Origin: CAYTBN01 sp964542165 | GTDB lineage: Bacteria > Myxococcota_A > UBA796 > UBA9615 > CAYRNR01 | Assembly (NCBI GenBank): GCA_964542165.1 | Contig: CAZITQ010000006.1 | Location: forward strand, 28,528-92,527 | DNA: 64,000 bases | Direction of reading: 5' to 3' | The notes under the pieces: generated by a model | What the model was told of the DNA's origin: nothing | The model's database searches: none | Seen by the model: the letters and a program-made list of their open reading frames with translations, nothing else | Shown: one piece after another, positions 25,501 to 34,575 of the stretch | Layout of the letters: each line of letters begins with the position of its first letter | Numbering within the stretch: position 1 is the first letter of the stretch | Made by a program: the position numbers and the translations under genes

Positions 25501-26265
25501 GCCAGGAACCGGCAGGCGCATGTCCCCACGGGCCGCCTGCTCCCCTGCTTCCTTCACAGCTCGCCCTCGATCGGGACCTGTTCACCTACCGAGCCTGCGC
25601 CGACGAGTTGCTGTACCGGTCACGGTTCAACTCTCCCTCCCCGCGCATGCTCCCGGCGGTGGTCGTCCTGGACGTGACTCCCCCGACCTTCGGGCCGGTC
25701 GGGAGGCTCCTGCGGTCCGCGGACAGCGCGGCGGCGGAGGTGNNNNNNNNNNGGGTTCAACGCCCCCCCCCCGCCCGGGCGCCGGGGGGGGGGCGGCGGG
25801 CCGGGCCCCCCCCCGCCCGCCGGGCGGGGGGGGGGGCCCCGGCGGGCGGGGGGGGGCGCCGCGGCGGAGGTGCTCCTGAGTGCCGGTCAGCCGATCGCCC
25901 TGGTGACCGCGGGGGGGGAGTGCAGCGTCTCGCTCGTGCGCGACCCGACCGAACTCGTCCTGGCCCAGACGCATCGCTCCTCGAGTCCGCTCCTCCCCGG
26001 CTCCGTCATGGAACTCGCGGCTCGTCTGCAGCGCCAGCTACGCCGCGGTCCCGAGGTACCCATCGTGCTCCTGTTCACCCACGTACGCTGGGGAGGCGCG
26101 GAAGCGGTCACTCCGACTCCTCCCCGGCTTCGAGCCCTGTTCGTGCAAGACGCGTCCTCCCAGGGCCCACACCCCGAATGGGAAGGTCGGTGCGAGCGCG
26201 CCGAGAGAATCCACTGGAAAGACGCGAATGCCCTGTCCGTCGCACTGGGGCGGCTGATCGCCTGA
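22593..26265 (+). CDS. Giant WD40 (15 blades)-vWA-like protein, paralogue (interrupted by gap)
   Basis: This divergent paralogue of the gene at 18852 has the same plan: eight WD40 units, a linker with SWLARQALTVGRRP, seven more units, a helical part (LLALLLRDVALHEWRPPPG) and a vWA-like end (AVVVLDVTPPTFGPVG ... PIALVTAGGEC ... VPIVLLFTHVRWGG). The start is a GTG. The reading frame is broken by ten N and a G/C-homopolymer scar (25743-25872). A 12-bp sequence repeats on both sides, and joining them restores a protein of about 1180 residues ending at 26265. The longer frame through the scar into the next gene is an artefact. Confidence 0.78.
25743..25872. other. Assembly gap and G/C-homopolymer scar
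   Basis: Ten N are followed by about 108 bp of G and C runs that encode nothing sensible. GCGGCGGAGGTG occurs immediately before (25731-25742) and at the end (25861-25872). Collapsing the duplicate restores the paralogue's frame. Confidence 0.85.
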
Positions 26266-26306
26266 GCGGCGAGGGTGGCTTCGAAGGGATCAGGGCCCGT
26301 TCGGGT

Positions 26307-26555
26307 CTACTCCTCCCCGTCTTTCCCACTCGCCAACCACACCTCCCCACTCCTCAACATCACAAAATCCACGTCCTCCAGTGGCCACCAGGGTTCCACC
26401 CCGGGATCGCCGTCGGACTCGGCCAGGCGGCGGTGGAGGAGGGCGGCGGCGACGGCGCGGGAGACGAAGTTGGCGCGGGCCTCGGGGCCCACGGTGGCGT
26501 CCACGGCGTCGAGCAGTTCGGTGGGAAGGGGTATGCTTTGGGCCTCTTTGGGCAT
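26307..26555 (-). CDS. Ribbon-helix-helix antitoxin-like small protein
   Basis: The 82-residue protein begins MPKEAQSIPLPTELLDAVDA and continues ...GPEARANFVSRAVAAALLHRRL. This follows the short beta strand, helix, turn, helix pattern of CopG/MetJ-type RHH antitoxins. The second half (EPWWPLEDVDFVMLRSGEVWLA) is not standard and might bind a toxin. Its start lies only 12 bp from the divergent RHS start, and no Shine-Dalgarno is visible, so translation may be leaderless. No toxin gene is found beside it. Confidence 0.5.
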   Translation of the reverse strand: MPKEAQSIPLPTELLDAVDATVGPEARANFVSRAVAAALLHRRLAESDGDPGVEPWWPLEDVDFVMLRSGEVWLASGKDGEE

Positions 26556-26567
26556 CGGAGTGGTGGG

Positions 26568-29500
26568 ATGGTGGCACGGGGTCGGGTAGGCGTCAATCGT
26601 CCGCGCGGGGTGGCGCTGGCCGCCGTCGTGGGGCTGGCGCTGGCCGTTCCCGGGCACGGGGAGGGCAAGCGCCGGGCCGAGCCCGAGGAGTTCACCGAGC
26701 AAGGGGTCCTGGAGCCCGAGTCCGTCGACGCGTCGATGACCACGGTCCACTTCGAGCTGGGACCCGAGGAGGAGGCGGCCTGCATCGCGGACCTGATGGA
26801 CGGGCACCTGGGGCTGGGCACGGCGGCGGACGTGTTCGTGGAGGGGCCGGCGGGGGTGCGGGTCAACCTGCTGTCGGGCAACCTGGTGTGGCGGGGCGAG
26901 TTCCTGCCCCACGGGAGCGAGCAGTCCGGGACATCGTTTCCGCTGACCTACAACGCCCAGGCCGATCCGGATCCCCAGGAGCCCGGCGCCAACGGACTGC
27001 CCGACCGCTGGCGGTCCGGATTCCAGGAGCGCCTCCGCCCCGGCCCCTTCGGCGTGATGGAGCTGGTGGAGGACGACGGCTTCGTCCACCGGTTCTACGC
27101 CATGCGCGAAGGACAGCCGGTGTCCCGGGGGGCCCTGGTCGACGAGATCGTCGAGCGGCGGCGGGATGCGGGAAGGACACCGGGCGAGGCCATCCCCTCG
27201 GGCACCCGGTTCCGGCGGCGGCTGGAGGCGGACGACGCCTTCCTGGCGGCCATGCGGGCCCGGTTCCTGGGCGAGGGCACGGGGCTCGCGGGCCGCTACG
27301 TCTCCGAGTCCCGCGGCCACCAGGTGCTGGAGGTGGAGGACGACGGGTCGGCCATCCGACGCGCGCCCGGCGGACGGGTCGACCGCTTCGACCGCACGGG
27401 GCGACTGGCCGCCCGATCCCGGATGAGCGGCGCGTCGCTCCAGGTGCGTCGCGACAGGTCGGGCATCCGGGAGGTGCAGATCGACCGGGGACCCACGCTG
27501 ACGGTGGAGCGGGACGGGGGAGGCCGGGTTCAGACCCTGGTGGGCGCGGAGCACCGCCGGGTGGGGGTGGCACTCGAGCGGGGACAGCTGACCGAACTGC
27601 AGGCCCCCGACGGACGGTGGCGATTCGAGTACGCGCGGGACACGGGATTGCTGGTGGCGATCCACGGGCCCCGGGACTGGGTCCGGGTGCAGTACGACGG
27701 CCCCGCCCGGCGGGTGGTGGCCCTCGAGGGGTCCGCGGGTCCGTGGCAGATCGAATACACGTCGACGGACCAGGCGCTGGGGGCCACCGTCCGCGGCCCG
27801 CGGGGCGATGCCTCGGTGAGCTTCGACACCGGGAGCGGTGAGCGCCGGGTCGTCGAGCCCACCGGCAGCCGCCGGGTGCGCTTCGACCGGGGGGCCAACC
27901 GGCCGCTCCAGATCGGCGAGCTGGTCCTGACCTACGACACCGCTGGGCGGGTGGTCCGGGTCGAGGGCCCCGGCGGCTGGCTGGAGGTGGACACCGGCGA
28001 CGGCGACCTGCCCACGTCGATCCGGACCTCGGCCGGGGACCAGGTGGCGCTGAGCTTTGCCGAGAACGGCCTTCTGGCGTCGGCCACCGACGGCGGCGGC
28101 GTGGGGATCCGCTACTCCTATGACGGCCAGCACCGGCTGGACCGGGAGGAGGGGCCCCTGGGCGTCGTCAACCTCTCCCGGGGCCCCTGGGGGCTGCTGG
28201 AGCGGGTCGATCACCGGGGGGGCGACGGGCTGCGGATCAACCGGGACACCGCGGGGCGCCTGGAGCGGCTCACCGCTCCGGGGGGCGGCGAGCTGGCCCT
28301 GCGCTGGGACGAGGCGGATCGCATGCGGTCCGTCCGGGGTCTGGGGGACCACGAGATATCGCTCCAGCACGCCGACGACGGGTCCATCCGCGTCGAGGAC
28401 GGGGACGGGGGCGTGCTGACGTTCGGCCTCTCGACCGCGGAGCGCCTGGGATCGGTGGAGCGGAGCTCGCCGCCGATGCAGGCCTCGCTGGAAGGTGCGG
28501 AGGACGGCCTGGTGGTGGGGCTGTCGACCCGCGGCGGTCGCCAGATCCGCGCCCGCCACGAGGGGGCACGGCTGGTGGGCCTGTCGGGCCTGGCCACCGG
28601 GGACCTCGTGCTGGAGTACGACGGGCTGGGGCTGACGGCCGTGGAGGACGCCGCGTCCCGCTGGCAGGTGGAGCGGGACCGGGACACCGGCCGGCCCATC
28701 CGGCTTCGGGGATCCGGGGGACCGGACCTGCGACTGACCTACGACCCGTCCGGCAGACTCGGCTCCATGTCCCGGGGCTCCCGCGCGGACTACCGGATCA
28801 CGCGCGATCCGGGCGGGAGGATCGACGGGGTGGATCCGGCGTACGGCCGGCTGCTGGCCCTGCGCCGGGACGCCCGTGGGCGGGTGGTGGAGCTGGTGGA
28901 CGGGGAGGACTCGACCCTGCGCCTGCGGCGGGATCGCGACGGTCGGATCACCGCCGCGGCCGAGGGGCAGGGCGAGGCCTGGTGGCTGGTGACCCTGCCC
29001 GGCGGATGGCCCCACCGCATGGGGGCTCCGGATGGCCGACAGTGGACCCTGTTCGGGGAGTCCGCAGGGCGTCCTTCGGTCGCCCGCTGGCCCGATGGCG
29101 AGAGCGCCACGTTCGAGTGGACCGCGTCCGGGGCCCTGGGCGCGGCCCGCTGGTCCGGCGGCGCGTGGTACCTGCTGTACGGCAACGACGGCCGCCTGGC
29201 GCGGACGGAAGCCCTGCTGGGCGGGCTCGTGGAGTACGAGGACGTGGGTCGGGCGGTCCGGGTGTGGCGCGGCGGTCGGCTGCATCGCCGGCTGGAGCTG
29301 GACGCCCACGGCCGCTTCCGACGCGGTGTGGACGGCGAGACCGGCGAGGAGGTCGACCAGGTCTCCCGGAGCGCCGCCGGTGAGCTCGCGGGCTGGGAGC
29401 GACCCACCGGCGCGCTGACGGTGACCGCCGATGGGCATCGGCGGCCCTGGCGACTGACGGACGAGGGCGAGCAAGCGCAGGAACTGAGCCTGGGCTACGG

Positions 29501-30796
29501 GATGGACGGCCTGCTGGTCAGCTGGGAGCTGGGCGTCCTGAGCGGCACCCTGGACCGGGGTGCGAGGGGACAGGTGATCCAGGGCTCGTACCCGGTGCTG
29601 CCGGTCTCGTCCCCCCTCTCGCCCCTCTTCATGCCGGCGATCCACGCGCCCCCGTCCGGGGCCGTGACCCACGCCCTGCTGCACCCCTACCTGGCGCCGC
29701 CCTGGGCCCGGGGCGGTGGAATCGCGCCCCACGCGGGGGCTGGACGGGGGGCCTCCCTGGGGCCGCCCCTGCCCCGCTGGGCCATCGACCTGCTGTGGAC
29801 CGAGGCCGACGCCGCCTGGGCCGCCACCCTGCCCGAACCTCCCTGCGCCGCGGTGGCCGTGCCCGATCCCCGCGCGGCCGATCGGGTGACGGTGCCCGGC
29901 GCGTTGGCGTTGCTGGGGTTCCTCCCCGACGACCTGTCGGAGCACCGACTGCTGGCGAGCCTGCCGGCGCCGTCGATCACGGTCGCCCTCCCCGGCGCGG
30001 CGGAGCTGCGTGCCCTGCACGTCTCGCATGTGGGGGAGGGCAACGGTCTGGCGGACCTGGCGGTGGAGCCCGGAGGCCGTGGCCTCGTCCTGGCGCCGGA
30101 TCGGCCGCCCGTGGGCCATCCGACTCCCTGGGCTGCGGTGCACGACCCCCTGGCGCTGCGCCATCCGGCGTCCGAGCTGCTGGGGCTGGCGACCCTGGTC
30201 CCCGCGCCGGGCGGCGCCGGCCCCCCCCCCCGGGGGCGGGGCCCCCCCGGGGGCCCCGGGGGGCGGGGGCCGGGGGGGGGGGGGCGGGGGGCCCCGACCC
30301 CCGGGCGCGGCCCCCGCCGGCGGCCGTGCTGCGGGGGGGGGCGACCGGGGCCCCCGCGCCGGGCGCCGCGGACCCCCGTCCGCGGCGATTCAGCGACTCG
30401 GATCCCCTGGCGGAGCGGTACCGGCGGGCGGTGGACGCGGGTCGCTGGTGGAGTGCGGTGGCCGAACCGACGGCGGGCCGGTCCGTGCTGGCACCGCGCC
30501 AGGTCGCCGGCGCCCTGGCGCCGTGGACCGCCTCCCGGGTACAGGTCGTGGTGGACGCCCGCGGACGGCTGCGTGGGGTGGACCTGGGCGCCACAGCCAT
30601 CGACGCCTGGGGACGCCAGGTGATCGAGGCCTTCCTCGGCGCCGCCGTCGAGGGGAGTCCGCCGTCGGACCTGTCGAGGTTCGCGCCCGTCTGGGCCCCC
30701 CTCTCCGGTGCCCCGCCCGAGGTCGCCCTGGGGCTGGTCCCCGGGGCGGGTCGGTTGTGGCCGGACCGCACGGGCACGACCCGCCTGTCGTGGTGA
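26568..30796 (+). CDS. RHS/YD-repeat secreted protein (frame broken by scar)
   Basis: The ATG at 26568 (GGAG seven bases upstream) opens a signal-like segment (GVALAAVVGLALAVPGHG). The N-terminal block VRVNLLSGNLVWRGEFLPH ... SFPLTYNAQ is typical of RHS proteins. More than twenty YD-type repeats follow (pattern Y/F-D--GR-----), to about 29600. The C-terminal part is Pro-rich and unfamiliar; the usual DPxG core end and toxin domain are missing. The frame is disrupted at about 30221-30372; after the scar the protein continues RRFSDSDPLAERYRRAV and ends at 30796. Corrected length is about 1360 residues. RHS proteins form shells that encase toxins or act at the surface. Confidence 0.72.
30221..30372. 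other. G/C-homopolymer assembly scar
   Basis: About 120 bp of C and G runs are bracketed by two imperfect copies of GGCGACC...CCGCGCCGGGCG (30188-30220 and 30340-30372). The pattern is the same as at 25743-25872 and shifts the RHS frame. Confidence 0.75.
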
Positions 30797-30808
30797 CGGG
30801 TCAGTCGC

Positions 30809-30814
30809 TATACT
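30809..30814 (+). promoter_or_regulatory. -10 box TATACT, possible leaderless start
   Basis: TATACT is followed after seven bases by the ATG of the ferredoxin gene (30822), which has no Shine-Dalgarno. Transcription would begin at or next to the A of the ATG. Confidence 0.45.
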
Positions 30815-30821
30815 CGCCCCC

Positions 30822-31526
30822 ATGCCCAAGGTGACCTTTCTACCCGATGGCTCCGAGGTCGACGTCCGAGAGGGCCTCTCCCTGTTTGCGGCGGCCATCG
30901 AGTCCGACGCCGAGGTGGAGAGCCAGTGCGGTGGCAGGGGCGGGTGCGCCCTGTGCCGCGTGATCATCCGCGAGGGGGCCGAGAATCTCTCGGAGATGCA
31001 GTGGGAGGAGGAGGCCCACCTGGGCAACGTCTTCCACGTGACCCACGAGCGGCTGGCCTGTCAGAGCCGGGTCAAGGGCGACGTGGTGGTGGAGATCCCC
31101 GAGCCCATTGAGCGCAACAAGAAGCCCTACGTGCCCCACCGGGTACGTCGCAATCTCGAGCAAATGGTCCAGGCCCGTCTGGAGGCGGCCGAGAGCGAGC
31201 AGGACGGGCTGCGGGCGGTCAAGGGCAAGACCCGTCGCCGTCGTCGCCGTCGAGGACGCGGTCCGCTGGAGTCCACCGGCGAGATGAAGGCCGTCTCCGG
31301 CGCGATGGAGGCCGTCTCCGGCTCGATGGAGGCCGCCGAACCTGCGAGCGGTGAGGTCGAGGCCGTGGGCCCCGAGGGGGGCCGTCCCGGCGAGTCCCAA
31401 CCCAAGAAGGCCGAAGGCGAGCCCCGCAAGCGCCGCCGCTCCCGCCGCAGGCGTCGACCTCGCAGGCGTCGCGGCGGCGGCAAGAAGCCGTCGGGATCGG
31501 CCAAGGGTGATGGCGGTCAGGGCTGA
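30822..31526 (+). CDS. [2Fe-2S] ferredoxin with Arg-rich C-terminal extension
   Basis: Residues 1-95 form a beta-grasp ferredoxin with cluster cysteines Cys36, Cys42, Cys45 and Cys80. The C-x5-C-x2-C ... C spacing is that of adrenodoxin/Isc-type ferredoxins. Residues 95-234 are an added tail: an Arg/Lys block (RRRRRRRGRG), a low-complexity stretch with repeated MEAVSG units, then a second Arg block (KRRRSRRRRRPRRRR). Such tails bind nucleic acid or ribosomes in other proteins; here this is inference. The gene overlaps the next one by 17 nt, implying coupling. Confidence 0.85.
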   Translation: MPKVTFLPDGSEVDVREGLSLFAAAIESDAEVESQCGGRGGCALCRVIIREGAENLSEMQWEEEAHLGNVFHVTHERLACQSRVKGDVVVEIPEPIERNKKPYVPHRVRRNLEQMVQARLEAAESEQDGLRAVKGKTRRRRRRRGRGPLESTGEMKAVSGAMEAVSGSMEAAEPASGEVEAVGPEGGRPGESQPKKAEGEPRKRRRSRRRRRPRRRRGGGKKPSGSAKGDGGQG

Positions 31527-33471
31527 CACCTCTGGACCGCGCTACGGCCGTCGCCTCGTCACGGCGCCGCTGCTCGCCGCCCTGGTCCTGCTCTCGAGCG
31601 CGTGCCCCGGGGAGGAGGGGGGCCCGACCCCCACGACGTCCGTGCTCCTGGACCCGGAACTGACCGACGGATTCGCCTCCTTCCCCTGGCCCTCGGACGC
31701 CCGCCTGACCGACGACGGCGCCCCGGACGTGAGCCCGTTTCCCAATCACGGCGAGGGCGACCTGATCGAGGTCTACAAGGACGCGATCCTGGACCTGGTC
31801 CGGGGCTTCGGCACCAGCCCTCTGATCCTGATGCGCTTCGATGCCGCGCTGGCGCCGGGCACCTGGCCCCTGCCCGAGGACACCCTGGGTGCGGACAGTC
31901 CCGTGTCGCTGGTGAACGTGGACACCGACAGCCCGGGGTTCGGCGAGCGGATCCCCGTGTTGCTCGACTGGCGCGGGGAGGCGGGGACCTACTCCGATTC
32001 GAGGACCCTCAGCGCGTTCCCGGCCGCGGGCTTCGTGCTCCGGCCGGAGACGACCTACGCCTTCGTGATCCTGGACTCGCTGGGGGACGCGGCGGGTGCG
32101 CCGCTGGTGGTACCCGAGGTCCTGTCCGGATGGCTCGCGGGTGAGGGCGATTCGACGATGACGGAGGTCTACCAGCCCCTGGCGTCGGCCTCCCTGGCCG
32201 TGGGGATCGATCTCTCGACGGTGGCGGCCGCCACCGTGTTCACCACCGGCTCGACCACGGCGGAGCTGCGGGCGATCCGCGACTTCGTGGCCGATCCGGG
32301 CCGGCTGGACGCGCCGGCGGTCCTCACCTTCGATCTGAGCGAGGACTACAACAACTACGGCTTCTTGACCGCGTACGAGGGTACGTACGAGACCCCGATC
32401 TTCCAGCGGGGCGACCCCCCCTATGCCACCGAGGGCGGAGGCTTCGAGTTCCAGGACGGCGAGCCGGTCGTCCAGCGGCACGAGTCCTTGCTGTTCTCAC
32501 TGACGGTGCCCACCAGCGAGGTGCCCGAGGGCGGCTTCCCGGTGGTGATCGCCCTGCCGGGCACGGCGGGAACCCCCTTCGACCACTTCCACCCCAACTC
32601 GGCCACGGCCCAGGGGCAGCTCCTGTCCGCCCGGGGGGTCGCGACCTTTGGCTTCGAACCGCCGCTGCACGGCAGCCGGGGCGAGGACAGCGGGGCCCAA
32701 CCGGATCTGCACAGCTACAACTTCTTCAATCCCGAGTCGTCCCGTTCCGTGTTCCGCCAGGAGGCCATCGACGCCTCGGTGGCGATCCGCTTCCTGCGAG
32801 AGGCCCTGGCCCCGGCCCACCCGGAGCTGCAGCTGAACACGGACCGACTGGGATTCTTCGGCCACTCCCAGGGCGCCCACATCGGGATGTTGCTCGCGGC
32901 GGTGGAGCCGGAGCTGGATCCGGTGTTCGTCAACGGCATGGGGGGGACGCTGGCGTACACCATCCTCCACCGCAAGGACCCCTTCGATATCGAGGCGGTC
33001 CTGCGCGACGCCATCGGCGAGCCCGAGGGGCCGATGACCCTCTTCCATCCGGTGCTGGGGCTGGCCCAGCTGATCGCAGAGGTGGTCGATCCCATCAACT
33101 ACGCCCCCGAGTGGTACCTGCGAACGCCCCCCGGGGAGGGCACCTCGGTGCTCCAGAGCAACGGGTTCCTCGACCACTACACCCCCTACCCGACGGTCAA
33201 CGCCGTCGCGGTCGCGTCGGGGACCCAGCTGGTGGAGCCGGTGGAGTGGACGTTCACCGAGATGGAGTGGACCGGCCGCGACACGGTGGAGCCGCCGTTT
33301 TCGGGCAACCTCCCGGACTCCGACGGCGAGCCGGTGACCGCGGGCCTGATCACCCGCGCCAACCTGGGCCACTGGGTGGTCCAGGAGGACTACTACACCG
33401 CCTGGACCGCGGCCGAGTTCCTGTCCACCGGCCTGTTCGAGGAACTGCCCACGGTCCGCGAAGCGGAGTGA
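31510..33471 (+). CDS. Lipase/esterase-like alpha/beta-hydrolase lipoprotein
   Basis: The ATG at 31510 (AAGGGTG upstream) opens a lipoprotein signal (LLAALVLLSSAC). The N-terminal block GFASFPWPSDARLTDDGAPDV is like the Lipase_bact_N-type domain of myxobacterial lipoproteins. The nucleophile elbow LGFFGHSQGAHIG (GxSxG) lies near residue 460, preceded by a GGFPVVIALPGTAG strand for the oxyanion region. A late His in NLGHWVVQ could complete the triad. Size (653 residues) fits large extracellular lipases. It probably acts on lipids or esters at the outer envelope, near a FadL-type channel two genes downstream. Confidence 0.75.
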   Translation: MAVRADTSGPRYGRRLVTAPLLAALVLLSSACPGEEGGPTPTTSVLLDPELTDGFASFPWPSDARLTDDGAPDVSPFPNHGEGDLIEVYKDAILDLVRGFGTSPLILMRFDAALAPGTWPLPEDTLGADSPVSLVNVDTDSPGFGERIPVLLDWRGEAGTYSDSRTLSAFPAAGFVLRPETTYAFVILDSLGDAAGAPLVVPEVLSGWLAGEGDSTMTEVYQPLASASLAVGIDLSTVAAATVFTTGSTTAELRAIRDFVADPGRLDAPAVLTFDLSEDYNNYGFLTAYEGTYETPIFQRGDPPYATEGGGFEFQDGEPVVQRHESLLFSLTVPTSEVPEGGFPVVIALPGTAGTPFDHFHPNSATAQGQLLSARGVATFGFEPPLHGSRGEDSGAQPDLHSYNFFNPESSRSVFRQEAIDASVAIRFLREALAPAHPELQLNTDRLGFFGHSQGAHIGMLLAAVEPELDPVFVNGMGGTLAYTILHRKDPFDIEAVLRDAIGEPEGPMTLFHPVLGLAQLIAEVVDPINYAPEWYLRTPPGEGTSVLQSNGFLDHYTPYPTVNAVAVASGTQLVEPVEWTFTEMEWTGRDTVEPPFSGNLPDSDGEPVTAGLITRANLGHWVVQEDYYTAWTAAEFLSTGLFEELPTVREAE

Positions 33472-33496
33472 GCGGGTGAGGGCACCCTCGGGACCG

Positions 33497-34534
33497 ATGC
33501 GGCTGCTGTTCGACGTCCTCCATCCAGCCCACGTGCATTTCTTCCGGCCCCTGGCCGAGCAGGTGCGGGCCCGCGGCGGTGAGGTGCTGTTCGCCGCCCG
33601 CCGCAAGGAGGTCACCGTCGATCTGCTCGCGGCCTTCGACCTTCCCCACCGGGAGCTGTCGGGCATCGGCGGCGGCCCGCTGGGGCTGGCCCGGGAGCTT
33701 GGGGAGAGGACGGTCCGGCTCACGTCCCTGTGCCGGGAGTTCGAGCCCGACGCCCTGCTGGGGATCATGGGGCCCTGCATCGCACCGGTGGGGCGGCTGC
33801 TGGGGATCCCGACCCTGGTCTGCTACGACACCGAGACCGCCACGGCCACCAACCGCTGGGTCTTCCCCCTGGCCACCGCCGTGCTCACGCCGCGGTCCTG
33901 GCGGGGGCGGCCCCGGCGGAACCAGCGGTTGTACGACGGGACCCAGGAGCTGGCCTACCTGCACCCCGAGCGGTTCACACCCGAGCCCGGACGGCTGGAG
34001 CCGCTGGGGCTGGGCGGGGACGAGCCCTTCGCCCTGGTCCGCTTCGTGAGCTGGGAGGCGAGCCACGACCTGGGGGACCGGGGCTTCGGCGATCGGGAGG
34101 GATTCGTCCGGGCGCTGGCCGACCAGGTCCGGGTGGTGATCAGCAGCGAACGGGGGATCCCCGAGGGGCTGCGACGCTGGAGCCTGGACCTGCCCCCGGA
34201 GGACCTTCACCAGGTGCTGGCCGGCGCCGCGCTGGTGGTGGGCGAGGGGGCGACGACCGCGGCGGAGGCGGCGGTGCTGGGGACCCCGGCGGTGTTCGTG
34301 CACAGCGCGCGGCTGGGGTACATGGACGAGCTGGAACAACGCTTCGGGCTGCTCTATCGACGGACCCGCCAGGCCGAGGCCCTGCGCCTCTGTCTGGACC
34401 TGCTGGGCGATCCCGCCCAGACCGCGGCCGCGTGGGCGCGCCGCCGGGCGCGAATGCTGGATGCGTCCGTGGACGTCACCGACTGGCTGGCACGGACCGT
34501 GGAGGACGTGGTAGGGAAGCGTCGGCAGGGGTGA
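33497..34534 (+). CDS. DUF354-family glycosyltransferase-like protein
   Basis: The N-terminus MRLLFDVLHPAHVHFFRPLA matches the DUF354 signature. Later GIMGPCIAPVGRLLGIPTLV and VVGEGATTAAEAAVLGTPAVF resemble the two Rossmann halves of GT-B fold enzymes. An in-frame GTG at 33476 with GGAG upstream also fits, but family members begin at MR. Substrate unknown; surface polysaccharide synthesis is plausible. It follows the lipoprotein gene in the same direction. Confidence 0.78.
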   Translation: MRLLFDVLHPAHVHFFRPLAEQVRARGGEVLFAARRKEVTVDLLAAFDLPHRELSGIGGGPLGLARELGERTVRLTSLCREFEPDALLGIMGPCIAPVGRLLGIPTLVCYDTETATATNRWVFPLATAVLTPRSWRGRPRRNQRLYDGTQELAYLHPERFTPEPGRLEPLGLGGDEPFALVRFVSWEASHDLGDRGFGDREGFVRALADQVRVVISSERGIPEGLRRWSLDLPPEDLHQVLAGAALVVGEGATTAAEAAVLGTPAVFVHSARLGYMDELEQRFGLLYRRTRQAEALRLCLDLLGDPAQTAAAWARRRARMLDASVDVTDWLARTVEDVVGKRRQG

Positions 34535-34575
34535 GCGAGGTGCTTCGCCGCCGACCGGTCACAGGAGGAGAGATC

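Noticed and set aside
26307..30164. A long minus-strand frame opposite the RHS gene
   Set aside because: It is an antisense shadow of GC-rich coding DNA. Only the last 82 codons (RHH-like) look like protein.
22593..30623. A single 2676-codon reading frame
   Set aside because: It exists only because the G/C scar at 25743-25872 shifts the WD40-vWA gene into the frame of the RHS gene. Homology to the paralogue shows the first gene ends at 26265.
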